This document shows positions 1-7,115 of a DNA stretch of 12,064 bases, one piece after another. The notes beneath the pieces were generated by a model. The model was not told where the DNA came from. It saw nothing but the letters and a program-made list of their open reading frames with translations, and ran no database searches. The translations under genes were made by a program, and so were the position numbers. Every line of letters starts with the position of its first letter. Position 1 is the first letter of the stretch. Source of the stretch: CAYVDH01 sp964450355 (GTDB lineage: Bacteria; Bacteroidota; Bacteroidia; NS11-12g; UBA955); assembly GCA_964450355.1 (NCBI GenBank), contig CAYVDH010000104.1, forward strand, positions 1 to 12,064, given 5' to 3'.

Positions 1-8
1 TATATTTG
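1..8 (+). promoter_or_regulatory. Putative Bacteroidota -7 promoter element of the ter operon
   Basis: The first eight bases read TATATTTG, an exact match to the Bacteroidota -7 consensus TAnnTTTG. The distance to the first ATG at 41 would give a leader of about 25 bases. The matching -33 TTTG element would lie outside the window, so only half the promoter can be seen. The motif is A/T-rich and can occur by chance. Confidence 0.45.
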
Positions 9-40
9 AAAACTTTAATTAAAAAATAGAGAAAAAATTT

Positions 41-595
41 ATGGCTATCAATTTACAAAAAGGACAAAGAGAATCAATTAACGCCCCTAAATTCACAATT
101 GGTTTAGGTTGGGACACCAATGCTACCTCTACTGGTGTTGGATTTGACTTAGATGCATCTGTATTTATTTTAGGTGAAAATAAAAAACTACTTTCAGATT
201 CACATTTTATTTTTTACAACAATTTAAAATCTCCAGATGGATCGGTGGAACACACAGGTGATAATTTAACAGGAGATGGAGACGGTGACGATGAACAAAT
301 CAAAGTAGATTTATCTAACATAGATGCCAATGCCAGTGAAATATGTGTGGTAGTAACAATTCACGATGCAGCCAATAGAAAACAAAATTTTGGTCAAGTA
401 AGAAATTCTTTTGTTAGAATTTTTGATTCAAATTCAAGTACCGAAATATTAAAATACGAATTAGAAGAAGATTTTTCGGTAGAAACAGCTGTAGAATTTG
501 GTAGATTGTATAAACGCAACAACGAATGGAAATTTGAAGCAGTAGGCTCAGGAATGAAGGGTGGTTTAGAAGATTTTTTAACAAAATATAATTAA
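41..595 (+). CDS. terD: TerD-family stress/tellurium-resistance protein, first copy
   Basis: A 184-residue cytoplasmic protein of the TerD/TerE family, calcium-binding beta-sandwich proteins of the Ter chemical-stress response. Family marks are all present: GWD at residues 23-25, FDLDAS at 35-40, the acidic Ca2+-binding loop HTGDNLTGDGDGDDE at 71-85 followed by IKVDL, and the C-terminal GRLYKRNNEWKF signature near 154-165. The length is close to the usual ~190 residues, so the gene looks whole. The ATG follows an A-rich leader and gives the standard MAINLQKGQ start. It is the first visible gene of the operon, 10 bases before a paralogue. The exact subtype (TerD, TerE or TerZ) cannot be settled by eye. 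Family assignment is secure; a role as Ca2+-responsive scaffold near the membrane is known for the family only in outline. Confidence 0.95.
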   Translation: MAINLQKGQRESINAPKFTIGLGWDTNATSTGVGFDLDASVFILGENKKLLSDSHFIFYNNLKSPDGSVEHTGDNLTGDGDGDDEQIKVDLSNIDANASEICVVVTIHDAANRKQNFGQVRNSFVRIFDSNSSTEILKYELEEDFSVETAVEFGRLYKRNNEWKFEAVGSGMKGGLEDFLTKYN

Positions 596-605
596 TTAAT
601 ATCAT

Positions 606-1265
606 ATGGCAATCAATTTAACCAAAGGTCAAAAAATTGACCTAAGAAAAGAAACAGGAGCAACATTAACTAATTTTTGTGTTGGTGTAAACTGGGGTGC
701 AATCGAAACCAAAGCATTTTTTGGTTTATCTAAAAACAAAAAAAGTGTTGACCTAGATTTAAGTTGTGTATTGATAGATGACAACAACAAATTATGTGAT
801 CACATTTATTCTCCATTGTACAACATCGATATTCTTCAAAAATTTGGTTTACCAAAAGGAAAATTAAGTTCTTCTGACAATGCATTGAGACATACTGGAG
901 ACGATTTACAAGGTGATACAGGTGGTGACGATGGTTTAGATAACGAAATCATCACAGTAGATTTAAGTAAAATAGATGCTAAAGTTTCTAAAATATTTTT
1001 CTTTTTAAATAACGTAGGAGAGGAAGATTTCTCTCAAATTCCATATTCTAAAATCAGAATGTATGAAGGAACACCAACTCATGTAAAAGAAGTATTTGCT
1101 TCATACAATGTCTCTGCTGAGCCAAGTTTTGCAGGTAAAAGAGCTTTAATCATGGGTAAATTATACAAAAGAAATGGCGAATGGAAATTTGATGCCATAG
1201 GAGATACAACTTCTGATTCTTTTTTAGGTCAAACCATTCACAACATCATCAATTCATATTTGTAA
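606..1265 (+). CDS. TerD-family protein, second and longer copy
   Basis: A 219-residue TerD-family paralogue starting MAINLTKGQK like its neighbour. It keeps VDLDLS at residues 48-53, the acidic loop HTGDDLQGDTGGDD at 96-109 followed by NEIITVDLSKI, and GKLYKRNGEWKFDAIGD at 184-200. It is 35 residues longer than the first copy, because of extra sequence between strands: about residues 31-47 before VDLDLS, and about 72-95, which includes LQKFGLPKGKLSSSDNALR. This arrangement fits the longer TerD-like stress proteins. The Ca2+-binding loop has an extra GL inside the acidic run (GGDDGLDNE), so its binding geometry may differ from copy one. Head-to-tail arrangement of two TerD paralogues is normal in ter operons. 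The gap to the next gene is three bases, suggesting cotranscription and coupled translation. Confidence 0.93.
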   Translation: MAINLTKGQKIDLRKETGATLTNFCVGVNWGAIETKAFFGLSKNKKSVDLDLSCVLIDDNNKLCDHIYSPLYNIDILQKFGLPKGKLSSSDNALRHTGDDLQGDTGGDDGLDNEIITVDLSKIDAKVSKIFFFLNNVGEEDFSQIPYSKIRMYEGTPTHVKEVFASYNVSAEPSFAGKRALIMGKLYKRNGEWKFDAIGDTTSDSFLGQTIHNIINSYL

Positions 1266-1268
1266 AAA

Positions 1269-1721
1269 ATGAGTGTAAAAAATATAGATGGACTAAGTGG
1301 TGAACAGCTTCGTAACTTAGTGAGTCAAGGTGGAAAATTTGTACAATACAAATATTGTATTTCTATCTTAATCATGACATTCAATAATCCCACTTCAGTT
1401 TATTTTATTGCTCCAGGTAAAAGCAGAGTAGTACCTGGGTTAGGGTTTTTATTCATCAACCTTATTTTGGGTTGGTGGGGAATTCCTTGGGGACCTATTT
1501 ACACCCTTGGAAACATAGGCTCTATTTTATCAGGTGGTAAAGATGTGACTTCTGAAATTATGTCCAGCATTAACCATAACGACCCAACTTATGGTCATGG
1601 AACTAATTACAACATTCCGGGACATGAGAATTCAAACAGCAATTCACAAACAGATAATACTTACAACATACCAAATAACAATTCAAACAATTCATCCAAC
1701 AATTACAATATACCAAGTTAA
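1269..1721 (+). CDS. Small membrane protein with GWWGIPWGPI motif and YNIP-repeat tail
   Basis: A 150-residue protein of unassigned function. The N-terminal part (about 20-50) is YKYCISILIMTF followed by a polar turn and VYFIAPG. Residues 56-82 are strongly hydrophobic and contain GWWGIPWGPIYTLG, likely one membrane helix or hairpin. Similar compact bacterial membrane proteins with a GWWGIPWGP motif are familiar to me, but I cannot name the family with certainty. After the membrane part comes a GGKDVT segment. The tail (103-150) is low-complexity and rich in N and S, with three copies of [NT]YNIP[GNS] at 113-118, 131-136 and 145-150. The last copy is the exact C-terminus. Lying between the TerD and TerY genes with gaps of 3 and 11 bases, it could be the membrane anchor for the soluble Ter proteins; that role is inference. 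Confidence 0.8.
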   Translation: MSVKNIDGLSGEQLRNLVSQGGKFVQYKYCISILIMTFNNPTSVYFIAPGKSRVVPGLGFLFINLILGWWGIPWGPIYTLGNIGSILSGGKDVTSEIMSSINHNDPTYGHGTNYNIPGHENSNSNSQTDNTYNIPNNNSNNSSNNYNIPS

Positions 1722-1732
1722 ATAAATAAAAA

Positions 1733-2371
1733 ATGAGAAGATTACCAGTTTACCTTTTATTAGATACATCAGGTTCCATGAGTGGAGAGCCTATTGAAGC
1801 AGTGAAAAATGGAGTTCAAGTGATGATTAGTTCATTAAGACAAAACCCACAAGCCATTGAAACAGCTTTCATCAGTATCATTACTTTTGATAGTGTAGCC
1901 CAACAAATAATTCCATTGACAGATTTAGCCTCCTTTCAAATGGTGGATATTAAAGCTACTGGAGTGACTTGTTTAGGCGATGCACTTAAATTAGTTTCTA
2001 ATAAAATAGATAATGAAGTAGCCAAAACTACTACAGAACAAAAAGGAGATTGGAAACCACTTGTATTTATCATGACAGATGGAATTCCAACTGACGATTG
2101 GCAACAAGGGTTAAATGAATTTAAACAACGTAAAACTGCATTTACTGTAGCTTGTGCAGCTGGTAGCGGTGCTGATACCACCATCTTAAAACAAATTACA
2201 GAAAATGTAGTGAGTTTAGATACTGCCGATAGTGCTAGCATAGGAAAATTTTTCCAATGGGTAACAGCATCAATAGGCGTTACATCTACTAAAGTTGAAG
2301 ATACTGGTCATGAAGTTCAAGGATTAAAAGAATTACCACCTCCACCTTCTGAATTGAATATTGTAGTTTAA
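1733..2371 (+). CDS. terY: TerY-type vWA-domain protein, copy 1 with LPPPPSE tail
   Basis: A 212-residue von Willebrand factor A domain protein of the TerY type. A full metal-ion-dependent adhesion site (MIDAS) is visible: DTSGS at residues 11-15, T79 in GVTCLGDAL, and D116 in MTDG. The protein begins with the MRRLPVY strand seen in all three tandem copies and contains the shared QKGDWKPL segment at 103-110. After the domain, a short linker (about 184-199) leads to LPPPPSELNIVV at the C-terminus. vWA proteins of the TerY-P triad act beside a PP2C phosphatase and a kinase and are thought to be metal-dependent adaptors. Both partners are encoded downstream. There is no signal peptide, so it should be cytoplasmic. 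The gap to copy 2 is 16 bases. Confidence 0.93.
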   Translation: MRRLPVYLLLDTSGSMSGEPIEAVKNGVQVMISSLRQNPQAIETAFISIITFDSVAQQIIPLTDLASFQMVDIKATGVTCLGDALKLVSNKIDNEVAKTTTEQKGDWKPLVFIMTDGIPTDDWQQGLNEFKQRKTAFTVACAAGSGADTTILKQITENVVSLDTADSASIGKFFQWVTASIGVTSTKVEDTGHEVQGLKELPPPPSELNIVV

Positions 2372-2387
2372 GCTTTCTTGTTTTAAT

Positions 2388-3023
2388 ATGAGAAGATTAC
2401 CAGTTTATTTTTTATTGGATACCTCAGGTTCCATGTATGGTGAACCAATACAAGCATTGAACAATGCTTTAAGCGGAATGATCAATACATTGAGAGCCGA
2501 TGCTCAAGCCTTAGATTCATTATGGATTAGCATAGTTACTTTCGATAGAGCAGTAAATGAATTAGTTCCATTGACTGAATTGGCTGCTTTTCAATTGCCA
2601 GAAATTACTTGTCCTCAAAGCGGCCCTACACATACTGGTATGGCATTAGAAATGCTGCATAGCAAAGTCATCAATGAAGTAAAAAAAGGAAACGAAAATC
2701 AAAAAGGAGATTGGAAACCACTATTATTTTTGTTCACAGATGGTAAACCAAGTGATTTGATGTTGTACAAAGAAATGGTTCCTAAAATTAAAAATTTAAA
2801 CTTTGGTGCCATTGTTTGTTGTGCTGCGGGGAATTTAGCTGATGATACTTTATTAAAAGAATTGACCAATGATGTGGTTCATTTAGATACTGCCGATAGT
2901 TATACTTTAAAGCAATTTTTTAAATGGGTATCTGAAACCATTGAACAAGGAAATAAAAGTCAAGGTACTGGAGAAACCATTGCTTTGCCACCTCCACCAA
3001 GTGAAATTAATTTAGTAATATAA
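2388..3023 (+). CDS. terY: TerY-type vWA-domain protein, copy 2 with LPPPPSE tail
   Basis: A 211-residue vWA protein, the closest relative of the copy just upstream. The MIDAS residues are DTSGS at 11-15, T81 in GPTHTGMAL and D118 in FTDG. The tail LPPPPSEINLVI (200-211) matches the tail of copy 1 apart from conservative changes. At DNA level the two genes still share the first 20 bases of the reading frame, a 20-base stretch around QKGDWKP and a 19-base stretch encoding LDTADS, which points to tandem duplication. It has more cysteines near the core (CC at 144-145) than copy 3. Function is inferred as for copy 1: a metal-dependent adaptor in the phospho-signalling module. A 43-base gap follows, the longest within the operon, with no promoter match that I can see. 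Confidence 0.93.
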   Translation: MRRLPVYFLLDTSGSMYGEPIQALNNALSGMINTLRADAQALDSLWISIVTFDRAVNELVPLTELAAFQLPEITCPQSGPTHTGMALEMLHSKVINEVKKGNENQKGDWKPLLFLFTDGKPSDLMLYKEMVPKIKNLNFGAIVCCAAGNLADDTLLKELTNDVVHLDTADSYTLKQFFKWVSETIEQGNKSQGTGETIALPPPPSEINLVI

Positions 3024-3066
3024 CAACACCTTTTTTCTTAATTTAAAATCAATAACTAGTATTAAC

Positions 3067-4122
3067 ATGAGAAGACTACCTATTTATTTTTTGATTGATG
3101 TTTCTGAATCCATGGTTGGAGATCAAATTCAACAAGTAGAAGAAGGCATGGCAACTATCATTAAAGCCATTAAAACTGACCCACATGCCATTGAAACAGT
3201 TTGGATTTCAATCATTGTTTTTGCTGGTCAAGCTAAGACATTAGTTCCATTACAAGAAGTAGTGAGCTTTTACCCACCTAAATTTCCTATAGGTGGCGGT
3301 ACATCTTTGAGCAAAGGACTTGGTCAATTGATGTTTGAATTAAGAAAAAACACTGTAAAAACAACCTATGAACAAAAAGGAGATTGGAAACCTTTGGTGT
3401 TTTTGTTTACTGATGGAGTTCCTACCGAAGACAGCAAATCTGCCATTTCTGAATGGAAGCAAAACTGGGCTAGAACTGCCAATCTTGTTGCTGTTTCATT
3501 TGGCGATGATGCAGATATCAATGTGTTAAAAGAACTTACTGAAAATGTTTTACAATTTAAAAATTCTACAGAAGAAGATTATAAAAAGTTTTTTAAATGG
3601 ATTACAGATTCAATAAAAACAACCAGTATCAGTGTTGAAAATAATCAAAATGCCAGCTATGAACTTGCAAAATTAGACGGAGACACCATCACGAAAATAG
3701 ATTTAGCAAAAAATCTACCTTCTAAAACATTAGTAGATAGTAATTATGTTGTCTTGTCAGCAAAATGTCAAAACACAAAAAGACCATATTTAATGAAATA
3801 CCGCAAGGTGATTAATCAATCTGGATTTGGAGGATTGGATTACCATACCAGAGCTTACAGACTTGTTGGAGGATTTCAAGTAGATAGTTCATACGATGAA
3901 TTAACTGATCAAATTCAAGTTCAAAACAAAATCAATAGCAATGAATTAATTGGCGCTCCAGCATGTCCTTGTTGTGGAAATCAATATGCTTTTGCAGTGT
4001 GTCAATGCCAGAAAATACATTGTATTGGAACTGAACCTGTAAGCACTTGTCCTTGGTGTAACATGCAAGGAACATACACCTCAGGTGAAGGTGGATTTGA
4101 TGTAAACAGAGCTCAAGGATAA
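3067..4122 (+). CDS. terY: TerY-type vWA protein with C-terminal cysteine-rich TerY-C domain
   Basis: A 351-residue vWA protein, the long form of TerY. The N-terminal domain (1-185) has an intact MIDAS: DVSES at 11-15, T79 in GGGTSLSKGL and D116 in FTDG. A linker and a beta-rich part (about 200-285, including YHTRAYRLVGGF) lead to a cysteine-rich module at 296-331 with C300, C302, C303, C312, C314, H318, C319, C328 and C331. The spacing CPCC...CPWC looks like a zinc-binding ribbon or treble clef and fits the TerY-C metal-binding domain known from TerY. Unlike copies 1 and 2 it lacks the proline-rich tail. It directly precedes the PP2C gene (5-base gap), so this is probably the core vWA member of the TerY-P triad, and the shorter copies are later additions or alternative adaptors. 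Confidence 0.93.
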   Translation: MRRLPIYFLIDVSESMVGDQIQQVEEGMATIIKAIKTDPHAIETVWISIIVFAGQAKTLVPLQEVVSFYPPKFPIGGGTSLSKGLGQLMFELRKNTVKTTYEQKGDWKPLVFLFTDGVPTEDSKSAISEWKQNWARTANLVAVSFGDDADINVLKELTENVLQFKNSTEEDYKKFFKWITDSIKTTSISVENNQNASYELAKLDGDTITKIDLAKNLPSKTLVDSNYVVLSAKCQNTKRPYLMKYRKVINQSGFGGLDYHTRAYRLVGGFQVDSSYDELTDQIQVQNKINSNELIGAPACPCCGNQYAFAVCQCQKIHCIGTEPVSTCPWCNMQGTYTSGEGGFDVNRAQG

Positions 4123-4127
4123 TTCAA

Positions 4128-5603
4128 ATGAAAAAATTCAATGATTTTTTAACCAATTTATTGCTGAATAACCATGTTGATGTTTCAGGAAAAAAAAGCA
4201 AACTCCTTGAAGACTTTGTATTAAATGAAGAGAATATTTCAACATTTAACCTCATTGAATTCAATCAAAAATTATTATTAAAAAGATTCATGAATAAAGT
4301 ACAAATATTTGATATCGTCAATCAACATTGGCCCATTCCCAATGCCACTGTTGGTAAACCCTATAAATACAAATTAGATTTAATTAAATTAGGAAACAAC
4401 TCTATAGTTTATACTGAAATTGATGGATTAGAAGGAACTGGTCTATCTTACAACAATGAAACAGAAATTATCAGCGGCACACCTGTGATAAGTGGCGATT
4501 ATAAAATCAATTTATTATTTAAAGTCAGAGAAAATGAAGATGAAATAAACAAAAAACCAATGACCTTAATCATTAATGCAGACCCAAAATCATTATGGAA
4601 AAACATACCTAGTGATTTGGATAAAGATGAAGAATGGAAAATTAAAAACCATTGGAAAGAAGACAATGTTCATGAATTTTCATCTTTAGGAGAAAGAAAC
4701 ATTGCGGTTGCTTCAAAAAGAGGAAGGAGTCATGCTAATGTCGGCTCTTTTAGAGATGATGATTATGCTTTCAAACACCTCGATTCTACTCAATGGAGTA
4801 TTGTATGTGTTGCCGATGGAGCTGGTAGTGCAAAATTATCTAGGCATGGGTCTAAAATAGCTTGTAAGGAAGTGATAAGTTTCATGGAGCAAGAACTCAA
4901 TCATGACAATGCCATTCAAATTGATTATTTAATAAATAAGAACAATGAGTTAACTGAAAAAGAAATAAACATTGCAGAAGAAGAAAAGGAAGCACTAAAA
5001 AAAGAACTAGAAGAAAATCAAAAGGAATTAACATTGTATTTATACAATCATTTAGGTAAAGCTGCTTTTCACGCACATAAAAAACTAGAAGAATTTGCTT
5101 TGCTGAATGAAGTTAATTTAAAAGATTTGCATACCACATTGATATTTACATTGTTTAAAAAATATGAATTTGGATATGCCTTTATGACCTTTGGAGTAGG
5201 AGATTGTCCTATAGGGATTTTGAATAAAGATGGCTCAGAAATTAAATTAATGAATTGGCTTGATGTTGGTGAATTTGGAGGTGGAACAAGGTTTATAACC
5301 ATGCCAGAAATATTTAGCAGCGATAAATTTCAAACCAGATTTGGATTTAAATTGATGAAAGATTTTTCATATTTATTTTTAATGACAGATGGAATTTATG
5401 ATCCTAAATTTGTAGTAGAATCAAATTTAGAAAAATTAGAAAAATGGAATGAATTTGTTGATGATTTAAAAGGCAATAATGACGATAAAGTAGCAGTAGA
5501 TTTTGAAAATAACAACAACGAAATATCTAAACAATTGTCAGATTGGATGGATTTTTGGAGCCCAGGAAATCACGATGATAGAACTTTAGCCATAGTGTAT
5601 TAA
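4128..5603 (+). CDS. PP2C-type Ser/Thr phosphatase with N-terminal Ig-like domain
   Basis: A 491-residue protein with two parts. Residues 190-491 form a PP2C (PPM) metal-dependent phosphatase of the PP2C_2 kind. Visible motifs are RGRSHANVGSFRDDDYAF (198-215), VADGAGSA (228-235), GVGDCPIG (356-363), MTDGIYD (419-425) and NHDDRTLAIV (481-490). The metal-binding aspartates are probably among D211/D212, D230, D421 and D484. A charged, probably helical insert rich in E and K lies at 272-303. Residues 60-150 look like a putative Ig/cadherin-like domain: WPIPNATVGKPYKYKL, then GLSYN and EIISGTPVISGDYKINL, the ISGTP...G.Y pattern typical of such domains. No signal peptide is seen. It should remove phosphate added by the kinase encoded two bases downstream, forming the enzyme pair of the TerY-P triad. 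Confidence 0.92.
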   Translation: MKKFNDFLTNLLLNNHVDVSGKKSKLLEDFVLNEENISTFNLIEFNQKLLLKRFMNKVQIFDIVNQHWPIPNATVGKPYKYKLDLIKLGNNSIVYTEIDGLEGTGLSYNNETEIISGTPVISGDYKINLLFKVRENEDEINKKPMTLIINADPKSLWKNIPSDLDKDEEWKIKNHWKEDNVHEFSSLGERNIAVASKRGRSHANVGSFRDDDYAFKHLDSTQWSIVCVADGAGSAKLSRHGSKIACKEVISFMEQELNHDNAIQIDYLINKNNELTEKEINIAEEEKEALKKELEENQKELTLYLYNHLGKAAFHAHKKLEEFALLNEVNLKDLHTTLIFTLFKKYEFGYAFMTFGVGDCPIGILNKDGSEIKLMNWLDVGEFGGGTRFITMPEIFSSDKFQTRFGFKLMKDFSYLFLMTDGIYDPKFVVESNLEKLEKWNEFVDDLKGNNDDKVAVDFENNNNEISKQLSDWMDFWSPGNHDDRTLAIVY

Positions 5604-5605
5604 TC

Positions 5606-7114
5606 ATGAAAACAATTACAGTAAAATCAATAATTACAGGAACTACATATCAATACATTGATAATGGAGAACCTAAAAGTGGTACAGCTAAAAATGTTTA
5701 TTTTAGTCCTGATAGAAAATATGTAGTTGCCATATTTAAAGAGAAACAAGATTTTAATCAAAAAGAAAGATTAAAAAACATTGTCACTAAATATTTAAAT
5801 CAAATTCAAACAAAAGAAGCTGGACAATATTACTTAGAAGAAATTTATAGATGGCCCACTGATGTGATTGAAATGAATGATAAAATTGGATTGATTGTTC
5901 CTATTTATAACCCTAAATTTTTCTTTAAAAAAGGGTACTCAAGCCAAGATTTAATCAAAGGAGAAGAGAAGAATGGTAAATGGTTTGCAGGCGCAAAATT
6001 TAGAAACAAAAATTACCCACTTTCATTGGATTCATCTGAGTTAGGAAAATGGTTAAACTATTTTCAAATTTGTGTCAATCTAAGTCGAGGAGTAAAAAAA
6101 ATGCATCAAATGGGGCTTTCTCATTCTGATTTATCATACAACAATGTGTTAGTTGACCCAGTTACAGGATCAGCTTGCATGATTGATTTAGATGGATTAG
6201 TGGTGCCTGGATTATTTCCTGCCGAAGTGATAGGTACTGCAGATTTTATTGCACCAGAAGTACTGTCAACAAAACATTTAAGCAAAACTGACCCCAATAG
6301 AAAATTGCCAAATAGATTAACTGATTTGCACGCTTTGGCTTGTTTGGTGTACATGTATTTATTACACAGGCATCCTTTGAAAGGTGGGAAAGTGAACGAT
6401 TTAGACACAGAAAAAGACGATTTATTGAGCATGGGTGAAAAAGCATTGTTTATTGAACACCCAACAGATTTATCAAACAGACCTAAATTAAATCAAGTAT
6501 CTAAATGGGATTTATATTGGGCCGATGTCAATAAATTGCCTTATACTATTACTGGACCTTACCTCAAAGAATTGTTTGATCAGGCATTTATAAAAGGGTT
6601 GCATGCTCCCAACGAAAGACCTACTGCAGATATGTGGGAGCAGGCTTTATTGAAAACTACCGATTTGATGCAGCCATGTTTGAATCCTTCTTGCGAACAA
6701 AAATGGTATGTGTTTGACAATACCAACACTCCCAAATGTCCGTTTTGTGGTACCAAACACCAAGGGACTTTGCCAGTTTTAGATTTGTATTATCAATTTA
6801 AGCCTTCAGTATGGAAACCAGAAAATCACCGATTGATGGTGTATAATAACCAATATTTATTTCAATGGCATGTCAATAGAAATGTGAATAGAAATGAAAG
6901 ATTAACAGATGAACAAAAAATTCCTGTTGCTTATTTCAGCTATTATCAAGATAAATGGGTTTTAATAAATCAGAAACTAACAAGTTTAGTAGATAAAACA
7001 GAAAACAAAGACATTGCCATAGGCGAGATGATAGAATTAACCAATGGAAAGCAAATTTTATTGTCTAAAGAAGATGGTGGAAGGGTAGTAGTAATTACTT
7101 TAGCTAATCAATAA
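5606..7114 (+). CDS. Ser/Thr protein-kinase-like protein with zinc ribbon, TerY-P triad
   Basis: A 502-residue kinase-fold protein. Residues 20-350 carry kinase marks: a small glycine loop region (21-27), likely VAIK-type lysine K45 in VAIFKEK, catalytic loop HSDLSYNNVLVD (173-184, D175 and N180), DLDG (194-197) in place of DFG, ADFIAPE (212-218), the helix-F aspartate D240, and NERPT (336-340). The catalytic residues are present, so activity is plausible. Then comes a zinc ribbon with C358, C363, C378 and C381 (CPFC). The C-terminal part (390-502) is beta-rich, with IAIGEMIELTNGKQILLS, which may be a divergent FHA-like fold; this is a weak guess. The order vWA-PP2C-kinase matches the TerY-P triad and E. 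coli YegL/YegK/YegI. It is cytoplasmic, with no membrane segment. The substrate is unknown; the neighbouring TerD, vWA or membrane proteins are candidates. Confidence 0.92.
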   Translation: MKTITVKSIITGTTYQYIDNGEPKSGTAKNVYFSPDRKYVVAIFKEKQDFNQKERLKNIVTKYLNQIQTKEAGQYYLEEIYRWPTDVIEMNDKIGLIVPIYNPKFFFKKGYSSQDLIKGEEKNGKWFAGAKFRNKNYPLSLDSSELGKWLNYFQICVNLSRGVKKMHQMGLSHSDLSYNNVLVDPVTGSACMIDLDGLVVPGLFPAEVIGTADFIAPEVLSTKHLSKTDPNRKLPNRLTDLHALACLVYMYLLHRHPLKGGKVNDLDTEKDDLLSMGEKALFIEHPTDLSNRPKLNQVSKWDLYWADVNKLPYTITGPYLKELFDQAFIKGLHAPNERPTADMWEQALLKTTDLMQPCLNPSCEQKWYVFDNTNTPKCPFCGTKHQGTLPVLDLYYQFKPSVWKPENHRLMVYNNQYLFQWHVNRNVNRNERLTDEQKIPVAYFSYYQDKWVLINQKLTSLVDKTENKDIAIGEMIELTNGKQILLSKEDGGRVVVITLANQ

Positions 7115-7115
7115 G

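Noticed and set aside
1936..2241. 101-codon frame on the minus strand inside TerY copy 1
   Set aside because: It lies wholly antisense to a clear vWA gene and its protein has no family features.
3024..3066. 43-base gap before the third TerY gene as an internal promoter
   Set aside because: No TAnnTTTG element with an upstream TTTG is found. The gap is only somewhat longer than the others in the operon.
6121..6446. Two overlapping minus-strand frames (103 and 66 codons) within the kinase gene
   Set aside because: They overlap each other and the conserved kinase motifs (APE region and helix F), and have no recognisable protein features.
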